64,000 nucleotides of DNA from [Ruminococcus] torques ATCC 27756 (GTDB lineage: Bacteria > Bacillota > Clostridia > Lachnospirales > Lachnospiraceae), in assembly GCF_000153925.1 (NCBI RefSeq), contig NZ_DS264358.1:1-64000 (forward strand), written 5' to 3'. This document shows, in pieces, positions 46,363 through 55,084 of the stretch. Every line of letters begins with the position of its first letter. Within the stretch, counting starts at the first letter, position 1. The notes below the pieces were generated by a model. That model saw nothing but the letters and a program-made list of their open reading frames with translations. It did no database searches and was not told the origin of the DNA. The position numbers and the translations under genes were made by a program.

Positions 46363-47298
46363 TTATTCTAAGCCTGCTTTTATTCGTGATAAAAATTCAC
46401 CGTCTCTGCTATATTCTCTCGCCGCCAAAAGCGCCGCTCCCTGTACAGGCGAATATTTAGGAGGACAAAGACAAATTCCATTTTCCTCGAGCTTCCGCAC
46501 CAGTGGCTTTAATATAAAATCTCCTGCATGAAACAATCCACCTGAATAAGATACGATCGTGTCTCCCGAAAATTCCAGTTTTCTATAAACAGCGCCTATG
46601 ATCAGCGCTAATTCTTCTGCCGCAGCCTCATACAAACGTATTGCTTCTTCATCTCCTTGCATCGCTGCCTGTAAAAGCAATTTTTGAAGTTCAGCTGTTT
46701 TTGTACGATTATTTTTATACACTTCATCAAAAATGTCTATAAGGTCAAAGTCATTTTTTAAATTAAAATTGTATCGGAAAATCTCGAGTAACTTTCCTTT
46801 TTTTACCCTTCCGTCACTCTCTTTTGAAAACAGCTCCAACGCTTTCTTTCCCAACCAATAACAAGAGCCTTCATCAGAAAAACCATCATCCCATCCGCCC
46901 GCACGAGCTTCTGTGCCAAACTTATTTTGTCCATAAGCGATCGAACCTGTTCCTGCCACAAGATTGATCCCCTCTTCTAATCCCAAAGATCCTGCCCATC
47001 CCGCGGCGCTGTCGTTTACAATTTTCATCGGCCTATCTGTAATTTTGTCAATCCGGCATAAAAAGCGTTCATCATTTACTCTTGATTCTCCCCAATTCGG
47101 AAAGGCAAGACATATATAGGCATCATTCCCGTCTAATATTTGATTTATATTTTCTCTCAGTAATTCTGTCACATAATCCATTCCAACGTGCTTATAAGAA
47201 ATAGTTCCTATCTTGCGCTGTGCAATCGTTTTTCCGTTTTCATCTAACAGTAAAAAATCAGTTTTTGTTCCCCCTCCGTCAATCCCCAGAAAATACAC
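46363..47298 (-). CDS. BadF/BadG-type sugar kinase (N-acetylglucosamine kinase-like)
   Basis: The 311-residue ASKHA kinase shows FLGIDGGGTKTDF (phosphate 1), IVNDSAAGWAG (phosphate 2) and LVAGTGSIAYG, as in N-acetylglucosamine/muramic acid kinases of the BadF/BadG family. I choose the GTG at 47296-47298, which overlaps the last base of the epimerase stop and has GGAGG seven bases upstream; this matches the family N-terminus, while the ATG 25 codons earlier does not. It is last in the operon and most likely phosphorylates the hexosamine formed by the epimerase upstream. Confidence 0.87.
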   Translation of the reverse strand: MYFLGIDGGGTKTDFLLLDENGKTIAQRKIGTISYKHVGMDYVTELLRENINQILDGNDAYICLAFPNWGESRVNDERFLCRIDKITDRPMKIVNDSAAGWAGSLGLEEGINLVAGTGSIAYGQNKFGTEARAGGWDDGFSDEGSCYWLGKKALELFSKESDGRVKKGKLLEIFRYNFNLKNDFDLIDIFDEVYKNNRTKTAELQKLLLQAAMQGDEEAIRLYEAAAEELALIIGAVYRKLEFSGDTIVSYSGGLFHAGDFILKPLVRKLEENGICLCPPKYSPVQGAALLAAREYSRDGEFLSRIKAGLE

Positions 47299-48521
47299 TA
47301 TACCGCCTCCATTTCCGAAAATGCTTCTAATGTAAACACAAGCGCTCTCACAAGATGAAACGCACATTTCCACGGTGTTCCTTTTGCACTGTTTTTTACG
47401 GTTCCGTCATATTCCAGTCGTTCAAACCACTCTTTATATTGTGAATCAAAAAACTTTTCTTTACAATAATTATGCTGATCTAAAAATTCTTGAAGAAAAT
47501 AACTGTCTTTCGTATAGCAATACGCCTGTGCATAAGCTGTCAACGCCTCTGCATTCGGCCACCATACTTTTTCATTCCATAAAGAGTTCGTTTCTTTAAA
47601 CCAGTCGATCGGGCGAGGTGTTTCCCCCAATGCGTCTGCATATGAAATAATTCCACCATACTCTTCATCTTTTCCGACGGCATTTGCCCAACGGGCAATC
47701 TGTATACCGCGCATAGTAATCTGCTTGTCTTCCAGCAATACTCCTGCCTTCATAAGAAACCATGCTGATTCATGCATATGTCCCGGATTAATAAAGCGGC
47801 CTTTGTCTGACTCAATATCAATTTTATTTTCTCTTGTAACCGCTTCAAACACTACGTTATATTCATCATTTGCAAACCAGTTAGCAATCTTATCGACACA
47901 TTCATTCAAAAGTTTTTTTGTAACATCCGTCCCCAATACTTCCGCACATGTTTCCGTTGTAGACAGACATGTCAGATACATGTCATGCCATATAAAAACC
48001 GGGCTCCATGTATTTTCATATATTTCTTTAAACCATGGATCAAATACATTTTTTTCCATCGTTTCATAACAAGTTTTTAAAAGTTCCATATTTTCCGGCG
48101 TTCTTACTTCTTCTATTTTAAGGTATTCTGCCACCCCCTGCAAAACATGAAAATCAGAAAATATTGAGATTGTACCTTCCAAAACATTCCCTTTTCTGTC
48201 CAATACATAATTCCATCTTCCATCGCCCGCATACCCATATTTTACAAGAAATGAAAAACCATGCTTTGCATTTTCCAACCACTCCTTCTTTTTGCGTACT
48301 TTGTTATAAAGCAGTGAATATATATATAGCTGACGCCCTTGAAACCAAATATATTTCTTATCATCTGTCATCTTTCCTTCTCTGTCAAAACAAGTAATAT
48401 ATCCGCCGTATTCTTTATCTATGCACCTCCGATCCCAAAATGGCATCACATCTTCTAAAATATGTTTTTCATAATAAGATACCAGTCTTTCTTTCAGTAA
48501 TATGTCCATATATGCCTCCAT
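47298..48521 (-). CDS. AGE-family N-acylglucosamine 2-epimerase-like protein
   Basis: The 407-residue (alpha/alpha)6-barrel epimerase has WFQGRQLYIYSLLYN (arginine of the active site), GHMHESAWFLM and NEKVWWPNAEALTAY; the C-terminal FHLVRALV holds the conserved histidine. AGE enzymes interconvert N-acetylglucosamine and N-acetylmannosamine, while close relatives act on cellobiose or mannose. The neighbouring BadF-type kinase favours an N-acetylhexosamine. The start is ATG at 48521 with AGGAGA; a second ATG four codons on also has a ribosome site. Confidence 0.88.
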   Translation of the reverse strand: MEAYMDILLKERLVSYYEKHILEDVMPFWDRRCIDKEYGGYITCFDREGKMTDDKKYIWFQGRQLYIYSLLYNKVRKKKEWLENAKHGFSFLVKYGYAGDGRWNYVLDRKGNVLEGTISIFSDFHVLQGVAEYLKIEEVRTPENMELLKTCYETMEKNVFDPWFKEIYENTWSPVFIWHDMYLTCLSTTETCAEVLGTDVTKKLLNECVDKIANWFANDEYNVVFEAVTRENKIDIESDKGRFINPGHMHESAWFLMKAGVLLEDKQITMRGIQIARWANAVGKDEEYGGIISYADALGETPRPIDWFKETNSLWNEKVWWPNAEALTAYAQAYCYTKDSYFLQEFLDQHNYCKEKFFDSQYKEWFERLEYDGTVKNSAKGTPWKCAFHLVRALVFTLEAFSEMEAV

Positions 48522-48530
48522 ATCATTCTC

Positions 48531-49679
48531 CTATGATTTCCAGAGCATAATGATCTGCTCTTCCGCATAATCCAATGCAACTTTTATCCCACCTATGATC
48601 GGAGCATCTGCGCCTAACTTTGAAGTTACGACTTCAGGAACAAACGGACAAACTTTTTCTAATATTTTCTTGATCTCAACAATATTTTCCTCTGTAAAAA
48701 TTTCTGAATCTCCGCCTAATATCACCATCTCAGAGTTTAACATCAATACGGTATTGGCGATGACAACGGCGATTTTTCTTATAATTTTTTTCACAATGGC
48801 ATCTGCCGCCTCATCACCTTGTTCAGCTCGCAAAATAAGATCTGACAAGCCGTTTTTTTCACCGCATTCTGAGAAAATATTTTGACACACCTTTTTTTCA
48901 AATCGTCCGGGACATACAAACTCATCTGTCATCTCTTCCAATGATTCTAGATAATAACCTAATTCTCCCGCCGCCATATTATTTCCTTTTAGAAGATATC
49001 CGTCCACAATCGCCCTTGCCGCAAAGCCTTCTCCGTATTTTATGTAAACAATATTCGTCTGTTTTTTTCCTACGCCTCTTTCACGTTCTCCGATCAGCGC
49101 CAATTCAACGTCATTTACAATAATCGCTTCTACATTATATTTCTGTAAAATATGCTCTTTCAAATCGACATTTTTCCATTCCGGCAAATATGTTCCAAAG
49201 AGATCGTTTAAATCATTCTGGCCTGTCAGCGCAGGAACACCTACTGCGATCACAATCACATCTACATCCTTTTTTCGCTTTTCAAGCAACTCGTCTATCG
49301 CAGAATCCAACTGCCCGAGAACCTCGTCCACTCCGTTTTCTACTATGATCTCCTTTTCTGTCCACTGCTGAACTTCACCGTACAGATCTGCAATACCTGC
49401 ACGAACTTTTTTAGGCATCAATTCAACCGAAATCACATAATAAAGGTCTCCTTTATAACTTAATTGTCTCGGCTTTCTTCCCAAGCTCGTATCGTCACAG
49501 CCGTTTTCATATACAATCCCGTTTTCGATCAAGGCCGCTACATTATTACTTACCGCCGGTGCACTTAAATGCATCCTTTTTGAAATTTCCTGTCTGGAAA
49601 TTCCATCATATACTTTTATCAGCCGTAAGATCATTAGTTTATTTCGATCTCCTATATCTGTCGGATTATAGATTTTCAA
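48531..49679 (-). CDS. ROK-family transcriptional regulator
   Basis: The protein joins an N-terminal winged helix-turn-helix (about 12-70, ISRQEISKRMHLSAPAVSNN) to a ROK sugar-binding domain (about 80-380). The zinc-binding CxCGxxGC motif of ROK kinases is absent (only CPGRFEKKVC in that place), so it should be a regulator like NagC/XylR rather than a kinase. It lies inside the operon between the permease and epimerase genes and probably senses the sugar or its phosphate. A candidate operator is at 52804-52815. Confidence 0.92.
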   Translation of the reverse strand: MKIYNPTDIGDRNKLMILRLIKVYDGISRQEISKRMHLSAPAVSNNVAALIENGIVYENGCDDTSLGRKPRQLSYKGDLYYVISVELMPKKVRAGIADLYGEVQQWTEKEIIVENGVDEVLGQLDSAIDELLEKRKKDVDVIVIAVGVPALTGQNDLNDLFGTYLPEWKNVDLKEHILQKYNVEAIIVNDVELALIGERERGVGKKQTNIVYIKYGEGFAARAIVDGYLLKGNNMAAGELGYYLESLEEMTDEFVCPGRFEKKVCQNIFSECGEKNGLSDLILRAEQGDEAADAIVKKIIRKIAVVIANTVLMLNSEMVILGGDSEIFTEENIVEIKKILEKVCPFVPEVVTSKLGADAPIIGGIKVALDYAEEQIIMLWKS

Positions 49680-49699
49680 AGCATATCCCCCTTTATTTC

Positions 49700-50524
49700 T
49701 TACTCTTTGACCGAACCTGCCAACATACCTTCAACAAGATATTTCTGCGCAAATATATATATCAACACGATCGGCACTGTCGCAATAACCAACCCTGCCA
49801 TAATAACAGGTATATTTAATGTGAAACGTCCTTTAAATAAAGTAATCCCTACCATTAAGGTTCGCAATTCTTCTTTCTGAAGAAAAACAAGCGAAATCAA
49901 CAGCTCGTTCCATACCCATACAAGATTTACAAGTGATGAAGTAATAAGCGCCGGAACGCTCAGCGGAATCATAATCTTTGTCAACGCCTTCCGCTTACTG
50001 CACCCGTCAATCTCCGCTGCCTCTAACAAAGAATCCGGTACTGTTTTCATGAAATTTCTCATCAAATATATCGTCATAGGCAACATAATTCCTATATATA
50101 TTAATATCACAGAAACACGTGTATTTACCAGACCCAATATTTTAATAATCCGGAACTGCGGTATAATCATAACAACCGGAGGAACAGACATCAGCGGAAC
50201 GATCATGTTGAACAACACTTTTTTCCCTTTAAACCTCATCTTTGCAAAGGCATATCCTGCCAGCAGTGCAATGATTCCCGTAATAAAAACCGCTGCAACT
50301 GTAAGAATCAAACTATTCATAAACCATTGTCCGAACGGTTTTCCCCGGAAAGCTTCCACAAAGTTTTGTACTGTAAATGTTTGCGGAAGGCCTGCCATAT
50401 TATTGACATATTCTTCATGCGTTTTAAACGAATTCGCTGTCATAAAATATAACGGAAAGATAATAACGACCACAAGTAAAATCATCAATAGCTGGGAGAC
50501 TATTCCTCCTCTTTTTCGTTTCAT
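49700..50524 (-). CDS. Sugar ABC transporter permease (MalG type)
   Basis: This is a 274-residue inner-membrane protein with six helices and the EAA loop EAAEIDGCSKRKALTKIMIP (ATPase docking). It forms the import channel with the permease encoded 5 bp upstream. No ATPase gene is present in the operon, so a shared MsmK-type ATPase elsewhere must energise it. Confidence 0.94.
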   Translation of the reverse strand: MKRKRGGIVSQLLMILLVVVIIFPLYFMTANSFKTHEEYVNNMAGLPQTFTVQNFVEAFRGKPFGQWFMNSLILTVAAVFITGIIALLAGYAFAKMRFKGKKVLFNMIVPLMSVPPVVMIIPQFRIIKILGLVNTRVSVILIYIGIMLPMTIYLMRNFMKTVPDSLLEAAEIDGCSKRKALTKIMIPLSVPALITSSLVNLVWVWNELLISLVFLQKEELRTLMVGITLFKGRFTLNIPVIMAGLVIATVPIVLIYIFAQKYLVEGMLAGSVKE

Positions 50525-50528
50525 TCTT

Positions 50529-51395
50529 TCACTCCTCTTTTCTCATAACAATCTGATGTATTACAATCAATATTGCCGCAATAGCAAGAAGTACTACGCT
50601 GATCGCCATTGCAATATTGAAATCACCACCGCCAAACGCTTTCTTATAAATCAAATATTCCAACACAAGCGTCTTATTTCCCGGGCCGCCTGCCGTCATG
50701 ACATAAATGAAATTAAACACCCAACTCAACATTTCAATAAGAGTGATGATCACATAAAATTCAATAATCGATTTTGTCTGCGGCACGGTAATGTGCATAA
50801 ATTTCTGAAACCATGTAGCTCCGTCTACATCAGCCGATTCATACAATGTTTTATCTATTGACATCATTCTCGCCAAAAACAAAACAACTCCGAAACCGAT
50901 CTGCTTCCACATAATAACTATTGCCACACTCGGGAATGCCAAATTCGGATCTCCCAACCAATCCAACGCCATATTCTCCAACCCGATTGTCCGCAAAATA
51001 GAATTGATAACTCCGTTGTACTGCAGTAAATATGAAAATACAATGCCCACAACCGGAATTGCCAGTATGTACGGAATAAAAATAACGCTTCTGTAAAACC
51101 TCCACCCTCTGATTTTGTTATATAAAATTGATGCAATGGCAAGTGAAAGCACTGTCAATATCGGAACGCATAAAAATAATTTCAAGTTGTTCTTCAACGC
51201 AGTCAGCAAAAGTTCGTCTTCAAATGCCATCTTATAATTTCTCAGACCTACAAAAACACTCTCATTTGCAAAGGTCGTATAGAAGCTTTGGATAATAACA
51301 TAAATAATCGGAATTACAATTACAACCGCCAAAATGATAAAGGTTGGTAATATATAGAAATACGGCGTGAACTTTTTCATCCTGTTCGTTTTCAT
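50529..51395 (-). CDS. Sugar ABC transporter permease (MalF/UgpA type)
   Basis: The 288-residue permease has six membrane helices and the EAA-like loop YESADVDGATWFQKFMHITV (about residues 185-204). It pairs with the MalG-type permease and the lipoprotein encoded upstream. The CUT1 family usually carries oligosaccharides. Confidence 0.94.
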   Translation of the reverse strand: MKTNRMKKFTPYFYILPTFIILAVVIVIPIIYVIIQSFYTTFANESVFVGLRNYKMAFEDELLLTALKNNLKLFLCVPILTVLSLAIASILYNKIRGWRFYRSVIFIPYILAIPVVGIVFSYLLQYNGVINSILRTIGLENMALDWLGDPNLAFPSVAIVIMWKQIGFGVVLFLARMMSIDKTLYESADVDGATWFQKFMHITVPQTKSIIEFYVIITLIEMLSWVFNFIYVMTAGGPGNKTLVLEYLIYKKAFGGGDFNIAMAISVVLLAIAAILIVIHQIVMRKEE

Positions 51396-51438
51396 ATCAA
51401 TCCCTTCCTTTGAAACAGAGGCTTTCCTCTTTTCAGAA

Positions 51439-52767
51439 CTATTCTTCTACACTCCATTCTAAAAACGCATCATGAACCTCAGGATTTTGTTCCATACATT
51501 TCCCGAGTGCCTCATCTAATTCCACCGCTGCATCCTTTGGCGCTAACCCTTCTGAAAACATCTTCTGTACCGTCGGAATCAGACCATCTGTTTCAAACAT
51601 AGGTGCAAAATACAACTGATAACAAAAATTATTGTCTTCTTTCTGCCATTCCAAAACTTTTCTGTCAATTTCGCTGGATACCCAGCTTTCATCAAAGTTA
51701 TTATTCGGCATCATCGCATTTGCCGATTCATACAGATATTTAATATTATCTTCTTCCTGTAAAAACAATAAGAAGTCTGCCGCCTCTTCTTTATGTTTCG
51801 CACTGTTTGGTATTACATATACCTGACTCGGAGTTGCAACTGAATCCGCAAATTTTCCGGTTCCGAATACTGGCGCTTTTGCAAAACCGATCTGATCTGA
51901 CCCTAATGATTTTTCCAATGATACCGCATACGGCTGTGTATGAAGTGTCATTGCCGCTTTTTTGCTTTCGATCAACTGCTGCCCCTGATATAAGTCTAAT
52001 GAAAGTATATCTTCGTTAATATATCCGGCTTCTTTCAGCTCTGCAATTTTTTCCAGCCATTCAGAGTATTTTTTATCTGTAAAGCTTTCTTGTCCACTCA
52101 TAAGGGAAATCATATCATTCACGCTGTCCATATTTTGCTGTCCCAAAAAAATCCCGATCCACGCCGGTAAATATCCGTCTTTTAACCCCATTCCTAACGG
52201 CGTAATTCCTGATGATTTTAATTTCTCACAACACTCTAAAAATTCATCCCATGTAGTAAACGGATTTTCCGGATCTACTCCGGCAGTACGCATTGCTTCT
52301 TTATCATAGGCAATCCCATATGTAAATCCATATGCCGGGATTCCCCATTGTTTCCCGTTCCAATTCGTCTGAGCCAATGCCGACTTCGGAATAACCGAGA
52401 GTTCTTCTTCAGAAATATAGTCACTAATCGGAGCTACGTTTCCTTTCCAAACATCTTCCATTGCCTGAGTTCCGCCCCACATATATTGAATATCCGGACC
52501 TTCCCCTGCCGCCTCTGCCGTACGAAATGCCGTATACAGATTATCACTTTCCTGAAGAACAGCTTCCACTTTAATATCAGGGTTCTTTTTTTCATACCGT
52601 TTTACCATCTCTTCCATATACGCCTTATATCCCGGCACTTCTTGTTCTCCCCAATACCAAACGCTCAAAGTTGTTTTCCCTGTACCTTTCGCATCGTCGC
52701 TCTTTCCACATCCAAAAAGCAAAGATACGACCAACGCCGCAATCAACACCACAGAAATCTTTTTCAT
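51439..52767 (-). CDS. Sugar-binding lipoprotein of a CUT1 ABC importer
   Basis: The 442-residue extracellular solute-binding protein (family 1) has a lipoprotein signal (VVSLLFGC, Cys20), then SVWYWGEQEVPGYK and the typical two-lobed fold with ITPLGMGLKDG. The ATG at 52765-52767 has AAGGAG seven bases upstream; the longer frame from 52797 lacks one. It is the first gene of the operon under the promoter at 52814-52841. Ligand is unknown; the downstream epimerase and kinase suggest an N-acetylhexosamine or a disaccharide containing one. Confidence 0.93.
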   Translation of the reverse strand: MKKISVVLIAALVVSLLFGCGKSDDAKGTGKTTLSVWYWGEQEVPGYKAYMEEMVKRYEKKNPDIKVEAVLQESDNLYTAFRTAEAAGEGPDIQYMWGGTQAMEDVWKGNVAPISDYISEEELSVIPKSALAQTNWNGKQWGIPAYGFTYGIAYDKEAMRTAGVDPENPFTTWDEFLECCEKLKSSGITPLGMGLKDGYLPAWIGIFLGQQNMDSVNDMISLMSGQESFTDKKYSEWLEKIAELKEAGYINEDILSLDLYQGQQLIESKKAAMTLHTQPYAVSLEKSLGSDQIGFAKAPVFGTGKFADSVATPSQVYVIPNSAKHKEEAADFLLFLQEEDNIKYLYESANAMMPNNNFDESWVSSEIDRKVLEWQKEDNNFCYQLYFAPMFETDGLIPTVQKMFSEGLAPKDAAVELDEALGKCMEQNPEVHDAFLEWSVEE

Positions 52768-52803
52768 ACTTTTCTCCTTTCTTTTATTTAAGTACATTTA
52801 TTA

Positions 52804-52841
52804 ATTTAATTAAATAATATCATAAAATATATATTTGTCAA
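52804..52841 (-). promoter_or_regulatory. Promoter and putative ROK operator of the sugar operon
   Basis: TTGACA (52836-52841) and TATTAT (52814-52819) are 16 bases apart on the minus strand. A perfect 12-bp palindrome ATTTAATTAAAT (52804-52815) overlaps the -10 and start site, as expected for a repressor such as the operon's ROK protein. The remainder of 52768-53073 is AT-rich and contains the purD terminator but no gene. Confidence 0.65.
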
Positions 52842-52987
52842 TATTTGTCTGAATATTTATGTATTATTTTATGTTTTTCTGTTTTGCATTGTTTTGTACT
52901 GTTTTTTTTCTGATTAATTCCGGGTGGAGGATTCAAAAGATAGTATAGCTATATCATAAGCAAGATTCCTATTTTGAAAACCATATA

Positions 52988-53034
52988 CAAAAAACTATCC
53001 CCCTTACTATCATTTTCTAAATAGTAAGGGGGAT
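52988..53034 (-). terminator. Terminator of the purine operon
   Basis: ATCCCCCTTACTAT pairs perfectly with ATAGTAAGGGGGAT on the minus strand and is followed by AGTTTTTT. It lies about 40 bp after the purD stop. Confidence 0.95.
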
Positions 53035-53073
53035 TGCAGTCATTCTGAATATGGATTTTCTTTTATTTTTGCA

Positions 53074-54360
53074 TTACTGACCGTCAGAAAAAGCTTCATC
53101 TATCGCTTTTCCGATATCATTACGCTTATATTTGTTTTTAAACTGTACCCATTCTGTCGCTGCGTAGGCATTTTTTCTTGCTTCTTTCAGATTAGCGCCT
53201 TTTGCAGTTACACCAAGCACACGGCCTCCGTTTGTCACGATGTTTCCGTCCTCAAATTTTGTTCCTGCATGGAAACAGTAATACCCTTCATGTTTACTGA
53301 ATTCTTCAAGACCTGTGATAGGATAGCCTTTTTCGTACTGAACCGGATAGCCTTCAGATGCAAGCACAACGCACACGGCCGCATTATCTTCAAACTGAAG
53401 ATCGATCTGATCCAGAGTTCCGTCCACACATGCTTCAACAACGTCCAAAATATCATTTTTCATACGCGGAAGCACAACCTGAGCCTCCGGATCTCCGAAG
53501 CGGGCGTTGTACTCCAACACTTTCGGTCCTTCTTCTGTAAGCATCAGACCGAAGAAAATAACGCCTTTAAACGGGCGGCCCTCTGCAGCCATAGCATCTA
53601 CCGTTCTCTGGTAAATATATTTTTCACAAAATTCTTCTACTTCTTTTGTATAGAACGGACTTGGTGAAAATGTTCCCATTCCGCCTGTATTCAGCCCTGT
53701 ATCACCGTCACCGGCACGTTTGTGATCCTGCGCGCTTGTCATCGTTTTGATCGTCTTTCCGTCTACAAATGAAAGAACAGATACTTCGCGACCTGTCATG
53801 AACTCTTCAATGACCATCTCGTTTCCGGCTGTGCCGAATTTTTTGTCAAGCATGATCGTCTTTACGCCTTCTTTTGCCTCTTCAAAATTCTGACAGATCA
53901 GCACTCCTTTACCAAGTGCAAGTCCGTCTGCCTTCAATACGATAGGGAACTTTGCATTCTCAAGATAGGCGATTGCTTCCTTTGGATCTGTAAAATTCTC
54001 ATATCCTGCCGTAGGAATATCGTATTTTTTCATAAGATCTTTTGAAAACGCTTTTGATCCTTCCAAAATAGCGGCGTTTTTCTTTGGACCGAACGTACGG
54101 ATTCCCGCATCTTCCAATACGTCCACAAGACCTCCGACAAGCGGATCATCCATTCCGACGATGCAAAGATCGATCTCTTTTTCTTTGGCAAATTCTGCCA
54201 GTTTTTCAAATTCCATTGCTCCGATGTCCACGCACTCTGCGTATTCTGCAATTCCCGCGTTTCCGGGCGCGCAGTATATCTTATCTGCTCTGGGACTTTT
54301 TGCCACACTTGCCGCAATGGCATGTTCTCTTCCGCCGCTTCCGACGATCAATATTTTCAT
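53074..54360 (-). CDS. purD: Phosphoribosylamine-glycine ligase
   Basis: PurD (GARS) joins glycine to phosphoribosylamine in purine synthesis. ATP-grasp signatures are present: ILIVGSGGREHAIA at the N-terminus, FPIVLKADGLALGKGV, the phosphate loop HKRAGDGDTGLNTGGMG, and LEYNARFGDPEAQ near residue 280. The ATG at 54358-54360 has AGGAGG eight bases upstream; the longer frame from 54384 has none. It is last in purE-purM-purN-purD, with a 94-bp gap after purN that contains a strong hairpin. Confidence 0.97.
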   Translation of the reverse strand: MKILIVGSGGREHAIAASVAKSPRADKIYCAPGNAGIAEYAECVDIGAMEFEKLAEFAKEKEIDLCIVGMDDPLVGGLVDVLEDAGIRTFGPKKNAAILEGSKAFSKDLMKKYDIPTAGYENFTDPKEAIAYLENAKFPIVLKADGLALGKGVLICQNFEEAKEGVKTIMLDKKFGTAGNEMVIEEFMTGREVSVLSFVDGKTIKTMTSAQDHKRAGDGDTGLNTGGMGTFSPSPFYTKEVEEFCEKYIYQRTVDAMAAEGRPFKGVIFFGLMLTEEGPKVLEYNARFGDPEAQVVLPRMKNDILDVVEACVDGTLDQIDLQFEDNAAVCVVLASEGYPVQYEKGYPITGLEEFSKHEGYYCFHAGTKFEDGNIVTNGGRVLGVTAKGANLKEARKNAYAATEWVQFKNKYKRNDIGKAIDEAFSDGQ

Positions 54361-54400
54361 GATAGATTCCTCCTGTCTGTACAAACCGTTTTACGTTCCG

Positions 54401-54437
54401 AAATGACCGCCCGGTTTTTTCGTCCCGGCGGTCATTT
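54401..54437. promoter_or_regulatory. Strong hairpin between purN and purD
   Basis: AAATGACCGCC (54401-54411) pairs with GGCGGTCATTT (54427-54437). The long T-tract follows only on the plus strand, so on the operon's strand it may stabilise or process the messenger, or act as a weak terminator that lowers purD. Confidence 0.5.
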
Positions 54438-54454
54438 TTTAATGTTTCGACATT

Positions 54455-55084
54455 CTATAAATTTTCTATAAAAGCATGTCCGTTTTCAACATGCACTTTT
54501 CCGTTCGCGATCAAATGGATCGCTTCCGGAAGGATTTTCCACTCTGCCTGCTCCATCACTCTTCTTTGAAGCATCTCCGGTGTGTCACCCTGCTCAACTT
54601 CTACTGCTTTCTGCAGGATGATCGGGCCTGTATCGGTTCCTTCATCTACAAAATGAACGGTCGCGCCGACTACTTTAACACCTCTTGCAAGCGCTGCTTC
54701 ATGCACTTTTAATCCATAATATCCTTTCCCGCAAAACGCCGGAATCAACGACGGGTGAATATTAATCATCCGGTTTCTGTAAGCCGCGATCATTTCCGGA
54801 GGGATAACAACAAGAAATCCTGCCAAAACGATCAGATCCGGTTCGTACTCGTTGACGGCTTCCAAAAGTTTTTCATTAAACACATCCCTGGATTCATAAT
54901 CTTTCGGCGAGATACATTTTGCCGGGATGTGATTCTCTCTCGCCCGCTCAAGCGCATATGCATTCTTGTTATTGCTGATAACTCCGACGATCTTTGTATT
55001 CCTGATGACGCCGCCTTTTACGCCGTCAATGATCGCCTGCAGATTCGTACCTCCTCCGGATACGAGCACAACGACCTTTAGCAT
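54455..55084 (-). CDS. purN: Phosphoribosylglycinamide formyltransferase
   Basis: This is a 209-residue folate-dependent GAR transformylase. VLVSGGGTNLQAIID is the phosphate-binding start. The catalytic Asn-His-Asp triad lies in INIHPSLIPAF (Asn, His) and HFVDEGTDTGPII (Asp). It overlaps purM by 7 bp. Length is normal. Confidence 0.97.
   Translation of the reverse strand: MLKVVVLVSGGGTNLQAIIDGVKGGVIRNTKIVGVISNNKNAYALERARENHIPAKCISPKDYESRDVFNEKLLEAVNEYEPDLIVLAGFLVVIPPEMIAAYRNRMINIHPSLIPAFCGKGYYGLKVHEAALARGVKVVGATVHFVDEGTDTGPIILQKAVEVEQGDTPEMLQRRVMEQAEWKILPEAIHLIANGKVHVENGHAFIENL

Noticed and set aside
48531-49679. ROK protein as a glucokinase
   Set aside because: It has an N-terminal DNA-binding domain and lacks the zinc-binding CxCGxxGC motif of ROK kinases.
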